From: Symbiodinium natans
Taxonomy: Eukaryota > Sar > Dinophyceae > Suessiales > Symbiodiniaceae
NCBI GenBank assembly: GCA_905221605.1
Contig: CAJNDS010002179.1
Location: forward strand, 600,001 to 664,000
DNA: 64,000 bases
Direction: 5' to 3'
The position numbers and the translations under genes are program-made. Every line of letters starts with the position of its first letter. The stretch's first letter is position 1. Shown here piece after piece: positions 61,001 through 64,000 of the stretch. A model generated the notes under the pieces. The model saw nothing but the letters and a program-made list of their open reading frames with translations, was not told the origin of the DNA and ran no database searches.

Positions 61001-62804
61001 GCCAAAGATTCCCAAGAAGCCGAGGATGCTCCGGGCTAAGGAGCCACAGTCGGTTTAAGTCTCCACAGTATCACGGGGTCTTCTAGGGCTCGAGTTGTAA
61101 AGCAAACCTAAACCCTAAACCCAAAACTTAAACCCTAAACATGTTTGCAGGGTCGCTTCGAAACCTCCCAGTAAGAGCAATACCGAAAGTGCACAAGCGC
61201 AGCTGGGAGGGTTTTGGGGTGCGCGGTATCGGTGGCGGAGCTTCTTTGCATGCCCAAAGGCAGCCAAACACCCTTACCACACAACAAGCAGCCTTCTGGC
61301 TGCTTGATACACCTAAACCCTAAACCCTACATCCTATGATCTTCCAACCCCACTTGGTGGTTCATGGGTTATGATAAGTAGGGTGCGTCCCTAAATGGGG
61401 GTAGAAGTATGGTGACCATACTTACAACCCTACTTATAACTACCCATGAACCTCCAAAGCATTCGTCATATGTGCGACATGGGAACGAGGCCGGTATGTC
61501 TTGGACTGGAACCATGAGGGCTCCTGGCGGGTCTACGGCTCCAAGGGTTTAGGGTTTAGGGTTTAGGGTTTAGGGTTTAGGATCTGTATAGGGACCCAGA
61601 ATCCCAGGAAAATCCCCTTCAAGCAGCTAGAACTCCGAGATGTGGTTGGGGTGATCAGACTGGCAGGTGACTTGCCCGCCGGCTTGCAAAGCAATTACCG
61701 CATCTGAGGCTCCTCTGACGTCGAAGTCCACTTCGATACCCATCGCCTGAATGGACATGGGCCCTAAACCCTGCATAAGCCCTAAACCCTGTCACGGTCA
61801 TGAAGCAAAAAGGGCTGCAAATGCATCCCGGCTGCGATGATGTTTCCGAAAATGGCTGCCACGGTGAACGCCTTCGACGGCAGAAGGGCAGAGCAGGTTG
61901 ATCTCGACACTTCCTACACACCTTCGCCGGCCGGCCTGGAAGCATCGCGAGTGCACGACCCTCTGCATCACGTTCTTCTTGTACTTGGCGGCGGGTTGGA
62001 GTGAAACAAAGAGGACTTTGGACCCAGTAGGCTCGCATGGAGTTGCATAAACCCTAAACCCTAAACCCTACACCCCTAGTCCAAGTTCGGTATGCAACAG
62101 TGGCTTCTGCAAGCTGCCGGTGTGGCCCTTACGATGATCAGAAAGCAACATGGGCACTTCCCAAATCGGGGAGCCCGTCATCTGCCCCAAAATTTGTGTA
62201 GAATCCTCGATATCGAGCCCCTCCAGAGGGTTTAGGGTTTAGGGTTTAGGGTTTATATAGGGTTTAGGGTAAAACCCTACACCCCAAAAACCCAGACATC
62301 TCTTCTGGCCCATGTAGCTCAGAACTCGGGGCTCCCGCAGCATCTGACTCCTTGAGGGACTTCTTCTTGTGCCGGAACGTCCGGAAAGGGTTCGTGTTGC
62401 TTGCCTCCAGGGATTTGGGGCGCGGCACGCTAAACCCTAAACCCTAAACCCTAAACCTTGTGTAGGGGGTTGAGGGATCCTTAGTCTGGTTTAAGGGGTC
62501 TTAGTTATTTAAGGGGTATTGGGCTCTTTGGGCTTGGGGCGCGGCTTGTGTAGGGCTCAGGGTTGCGAATCTCGCACTCGGGAGTCGGCGTCACATCAGC
62601 CCTATCCAGGTAGGATTTAGGGTCTAGGGTTTAGGGATCATAGGGCTTGGATGGAGTGGGCCAGGGGTCTGAGGGCTCAAGCAACTAGTTTTCGCAATGA
62701 CTTCAGAAGTTACAGCAAGGCGTGCGAACGACATGAAGGCTCGGACCTTTTCCATGCGTGCCAGGTGATGGCTGTCGTTGAAGTCCAATTTCGGCATCAT
62801 TGAC
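48976..62804 (-). CDS. Voltage-gated cation channel, single 6TM repeat with two EF-hands, at least 14 exons
   Basis: Ion-transport family channel of the dinoflagellate type. Rebuilt in order: S1 (AFTVAAIFGNIIAAG) and GIEVDFDV; S2 FTALNYAFLAIFSVELIVK; S3 VWNLFDTFLVMSQ plus GAEILLESSSVG; S4 GAIRILRVIRLFHFFRELR with charges every third residue; S5 FNSLMSLIWACTLLM; pore HFDSLLRSMLSLMMAVTGG and LDWRL; S6 YIYFAAFVFYVLLIVLCIMN then VLSALFVEMALQ; linker AELAKIDAFLK; EF-hand 1 DVDGNGVVTRAE; EF-hand 2 DSSHDGTIGLPE. The phase of nearly every junction agrees. Filter acidic residue D of GGLDW suggests calcium or sodium permeation; calcium binding to the EF-hands would tune gating. N-terminal exons and the pore turret are incomplete. 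It could be one repeat of a longer channel continuing past 64 kb. Confidence 0.88.
49690..49775. repeat. Variant array (TTAGGGC)n
   Basis: About ten units of GCTTAGG, a homogenised single-base variant of the telomere heptamer. Confidence 0.93.
49813..49853 (-). CDS. Channel exon, EF-hand 2 first half (41 bp)
   Basis: Acceptor ACCAAG; reads VGLMFDLLDSSHD plus two bases of Gly; GC donor. The intervening EF1-EF2 linker exon was not found. Confidence 0.8.
49903..49999. repeat. Inverted-repeat element family 5 (TTGCTCAAGAACCCCCC)
   Basis: Ends TGCTTAAGAACCCC ... GGGGTTCTTAAGCA around a CTATATAGGGATTGTTATC core. Copies near 27300-27398, 58893-58998, 60850-60958, 63115-63210, 35692-35800, 4770-4890. 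Several have gained poly-C and poly-A runs at one end. Confidence 0.75.
50578..50639 (-). CDS. Channel exon, EF-hand 1
   Basis: Acceptor CTCCAG; reads DMRDLFDEVDVDGNGVVTRA then E. Loop D-V-D-G-N-G-V-V-T-R-A-E has every canonical calcium ligand. Donor is GA or GC within two bases. Confidence 0.9.
51572..51604 (-). CDS. Channel exon, post-S6 linker helix
   Basis: Acceptor ATGTCAG; reads AELAKIDAFLK; donor GA at 51571 (or GC two codons later in sense, at 51568). Connects S6 to the EF-hand exon in phase 0. Confidence 0.7.
52138..52230 (-). CDS. Channel exon, S6 (93 bp)
   Basis: Acceptor CTTCAG; 31 codons including VLLIVLCIMNVLSALFVEMA then LQIKDRDLLIQ; GC donor. The N of IMNV and the FVE end are typical S6 features in this family. 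Confidence 0.9.
52447..52503 (-). CDS. Channel exon, post-filter and S6 start (57 bp)
   Basis: Acceptor GTACCAG; reads IAKPLMNMNYIYFAAFVFY; GC donor; phase 0 at both ends. Confidence 0.88.
53566..53585 (-). CDS. Channel 20-bp microexon, selectivity filter
   Basis: Acceptor TCCAAG; completes Gly, then GLDWRL; GT donor. Spliced sequence AVTGGLDWRL gives the pore loop with one acidic residue; Trp follows it as in many calcium and sodium channels. Confidence 0.82.
54228..54265 (-). CDS. Channel exon, pore helix (38 bp)
   Basis: Acceptor ACGAAG; reads LRSMLSLMMAVT plus G; GC donor (ACGG then GCACCG). Phase fits both neighbours. Confidence 0.82.
54640..54665 (-). CDS. Channel exon, pore turret (26 bp)
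   Basis: Acceptor CGACAG; reads QLTVHFDS and two bases of Leu; GC donor. HFDSL corresponds to the YFGSL motif before the pore helix in dinoflagellate channels. One more small exon between S5 and this one is possible. Confidence 0.72.
55270..56080. other. Channel-gene intron, no exon found
   Basis: Between the S5 exon (56615) and pore exon (54665). GA-rich CAGAGAGAGA tracts at 55145-55250 and one TTTAGGG cluster (55955-55985). A missing turret exon could hide here. Confidence 0.5.
56615..56680 (-). CDS. Channel exon, S5 helix
   Basis: Acceptor GGCAAG; reads VCIFNSLMSLIWACTLLMTV then TY; GT donor (TAC then GTGTTG). A hydrophobic S5 segment of the expected type. Confidence 0.85.
56826..56871 (-). 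CDS. Channel exon, S4 and S4-S5 linker (46 bp)
   Basis: Acceptor GATGAG; reads RVIRLFHFFRELRMM; GT donor. Continues in phase 0 with VCIFNSLMS. Confidence 0.87.
58012..58027 (-). CDS. Channel 16-bp microexon, start of S4
   Basis: Acceptor TCGCAAG; completes Gly, then AIRI and two bases of Leu; GC donor. Joined to the next exon it yields RILRVIRL with Arg every third residue, as a voltage sensor requires. Bracketed by CCCTAAA (57873-57960) and TTTAGGG (58038-58100). Confidence 0.7.
58660..58765. repeat. Variant array with 9-bp unit CCCTATAAA/CCCTACAAA
   Basis: Ten or more 9-mers mixing CCCTATAAA, CCCTGCAAA, CCCTACAAA and CCCTATCAA; period 9 keeps frame open on both strands. Confidence 0.92.
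59226..59262 (-). CDS. Channel exon, end of S3 and S3-S4 loop (37 bp)
   Basis: Acceptor CGGCAG; reads GAEILLESSSVG; GC donor; phase 0 in, 1 out. Lies in an island between CCCTAAA (59135-59180) and TTTAGGG (59298-59345). Confidence 0.72.
59622..59704. repeat. Inverted-repeat element family 6 (AGGAATATACCTTAAA)
   Basis: Copies contain GATTTAAGGTATATTCCTTA and GGGTATTGGGCTCTTTGGG. Others near 57380-57480, 20214-20283, 62476-62532. Confidence 0.68.
59921..59959 (-). CDS. Channel exon, S3 helix (39 bp)
   Basis: Acceptor GCCAG; 13 codons VWNLFDTFLVMSQ; GA donor (CAG then GAGCGG). WN-FD is the S3 signature. Confidence 0.87.
60631..60731. repeat. Inverted-repeat element family 3 (GGGGTTTTCGAAATTAGGGG), about 100 bp
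   Basis: Ends GAAATTAGGGGTACCTTA ... GGGGTCCCTTCTTTTCG with inner TACTATTTGGGGACTATA. Copies near 15267-15372, 57206-57330, 9770-9893, 22136-22212, 2244-2330, part at 27605-27700. Confidence 0.85.
60746..60803 (-). CDS. Channel exon, S2 helix (58 bp)
   Basis: Acceptor GCACCAG; reads FTALNYAFLAIFSVELIVK; GC donor (AAG then GCACGG). The F--EL--K pattern is the S2 signature of voltage sensors. A possible 18-bp microexon at 60561-60578 (VMGMGD, GT donor) would link it to S3 in phase 0. Confidence 0.82.
61355..61459. repeat. Inverted-repeat element family 2 (TTGGAGGTTCATGGGTAGTT), 100-150 bp
   Basis: Ends GAGGTTCATGGGTAGTTATA and TATAACTACCCATGAACCTC around GTATGGTAACTATACTT. Copies near 25524-25630, 31155-31301 (longer variant), 31911-32023, 53819-53929, 57793-57866, 21054-21150; half copies near 128-192, 35985-36052 and 63640-63750. 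Confidence 0.9.
61688..61746 (-). CDS. Channel exon, S1-S2 loop (59 bp)
   Basis: Acceptor ATTCAG; reads AMGIEVDFDVRGASDAVIA plus two bases; GC donor (TT then GCAAGC). Joined with the next exon it gives AVIALFTALNYAF. Confidence 0.65.
61820..61905 (-). CDS. Channel exon with S1 helix candidate
   Basis: Frame reads LPSKAFTVAAIFGNIIAAGM, a 15-residue hydrophobic stretch placed before the S1-S2 loop exon. All three frames are open here, so strand order and hydrophobicity are the only support. Confidence 0.4.
62298..62429 (-). CDS. Channel N-terminal exon candidate using a TTTAG acceptor from a telomere-like repeat
   Basis: Reads PKSLEASNTNPFRTFRHKKK then SLKESDAAGAPSSELHGPEE. The acceptor AG is the last TTTAG of a TTTAGGG array in transcript sense (62430-62457). 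A basic, cytosolic-type sequence upstream of S1. Confidence 0.5.
62715..62804 (-). CDS. Channel N-terminal exon candidate
   Basis: Acceptor CCGCAG; reads MMPKLDFNDSHHLARMEKVR. A cytosolic segment by position, with no recognised motif. The end is uncertain. Confidence 0.4.
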
Positions 62805-63359
62805 CTGCGGGGTTCCAGCTAAACGTTCTGCGGAAGTACTTGAGCATCTATAGTGGCGAAGGGTAGCGACAGCTAGTGGTTGTCCTGTTTCGCCATTGAC
62901 AGACTGATGTCCTGAAGGTTCGCCGTGTGAACTGTTTGATCCGTTCACACGAATCTTGTGTTTCAAAATCTGTCTGCTCTGGGTGGCACCTCAAGTAGAA
63001 TATCGTATACACAGCCCATCACGCGTGAACCTGTCTTACTTAATTTTCCCACAAAGGCCAACAAGAGTTGCACTTTTGAAGTGCGGTGAGGAAACCCTTC
63101 CTCTGCTAGGATTTGCTGAAGTACCCCCCCCCCCAAAAAAAAAAAAAAAAAACAAAGCCAAAAAAAAAAACAAAGCCAAACTATTTTTTTGACGGGGTTC
63201 TTGAGCAAATAGTAGTAAGTGGTGGCCTAGAAGTAAACCCTCAGATCTCGCGACTTAGGCTGCGGCATCCGGCCATGCATGGCAAAGTCCTTGCCAGGCT
63301 GCGCAAGGGGCGCTTCACCGGAGGGGGTTTAGGGTTTAGGGTTTAAGGTTTAAGGTTTA

Positions 63360-64000
63360 GGGGCTTCCACTCCTGCATAGAACGGGTTTGGGTTGAGACA
63401 TCCTTGAAAAGACCCCAAAATGGCTTATGCCATTGGGCCGCCTGGGGGCGCTGCGACCTTCAGCCTTTCCCAAAGGATCCATGTACCCATATGGTATAAA
63501 CTTAGGGGGGCCTTAAAGGGGTTCCTATACAGTAGCTTTAGGGCCCACATATGTAATACATGGGTACTTAAGTGCCCTACTTACTGGCCCAAAACCCAAG
63601 GAAATAAAAGTTGAAACTTTCAGAATAAATTACCTTATAAGAAGCCCACAAGTTGAAAAGTTGGGTCTTGAGCCAGTAAGCCTAATAGGGTTATCATTGG
63701 GGTATAAGTACAGTTAGTGTTGGGCTGAGAAGTATTCTGAACCTCCAAGCAAGGGCTTCGACTCCTGCTCAAGCTCCATGGGTTTCGGGTTTAGGGGTGT
63801 AGGGTTTAGGGGCTTAGGGGCTTAGGGGTTTAGGGGTTTAGGGGTTTAGGGTTTAGGGTTTAGGGAGAAGTCCCTGAAACTTGCAGCCAACCGAAGCTGG
63901 CCAGAAGCCAGGATGGGCGATGAGGCCTTGTAAACCCCATCATCAACCCGACATCGGGCCTTCTGAAGGGGCTTTCTGCTTTGTAGGGTATGATAGCCCA
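63360..64000. other. Right edge, repeats only
   Basis: TTTAGGG variants (63780-63865), a half family 2 element and a family 8 end. No convincing exon except a possible minus one at 63235-63310 (PGKDFAMHGRMPQPKSRDLR). Confidence 0.5.

Overview
This window looks like nuclear DNA of a dinoflagellate. The plant/alveolate telomere heptamer (TTTAGGG/CCCTAAA) is scattered through it. Genes are cut into very short exons of 16-100 bp. Splice donors are GC, GA or GT with AG acceptors. The recognisable proteins (EF-hand single-repeat cation channel, DHHC palmitoyltransferase, CacyBP/SIP, ubiquitin-like domain) are all eukaryotic, and none of the sequence looks bacterial. Species cannot be told from the sequence alone.

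Almost no gene here is a long open frame, so the real content is small exons. I rebuilt three genes exon by exon, using conserved family motifs plus agreement of reading phase across non-canonical splice sites. All three lie on the minus strand. (1) CacyBP/SIP (CS plus SGS domains), about 15.6 to 10.1 kb, ending at a TAG stop. (2) A DHHC S-acyltransferase, core exons 28.2 to 25.35 kb, with possible tail exons down to a TGA at 23.2 kb. (3) A six-transmembrane voltage-gated cation channel with a pore motif TGGLDW and two C-terminal EF-hands, about 62.8 to 48.9 kb. A ubiquitin-like domain exon lies at 42.2-42.5 kb, also minus. The shared orientation fits the unidirectional gene arrays known in dinoflagellates.

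Layout. 0-10 kb: repeats and unassigned exon candidates. 10-15.6 kb: CacyBP/SIP, with a 2.2-copy tandem array (unit about 1.15 kb, 251-codon ORF) inside one intron, which duplicated a coding exon. 16-20 kb: a large (CA)n tract, an array of 212-bp hairpin units and an AT-rich degenerate minisatellite. 20-23 kb: exon candidates, some coiled-coil. 23-28.8 kb: DHHC gene and a 570-bp palindrome. 29-39 kb: exon candidates and inverted-repeat elements. 39.9-42.1 kb: (TAG)n blocks and minisatellites. 42-48.7 kb: ubiquitin-like exon and many candidates, a few on the plus strand. 48.9-62.8 kb: the channel.

The most striking architecture is that many short unique islands, several holding proven exons, are bracketed on the plus strand by CCCTAAA on the left and TTTAGGG on the right, the orientation of real chromosome ends. 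In the transcript the introns can therefore start with UUUAGGG arrays and end with CCCUAAA arrays that could base-pair and bring the splice sites together. At least eight families of 70-150 bp terminal-inverted-repeat elements fill much of the remaining introns. Exon candidates without family support are given low confidence: some equally convincing open stretches fell inside proven introns.
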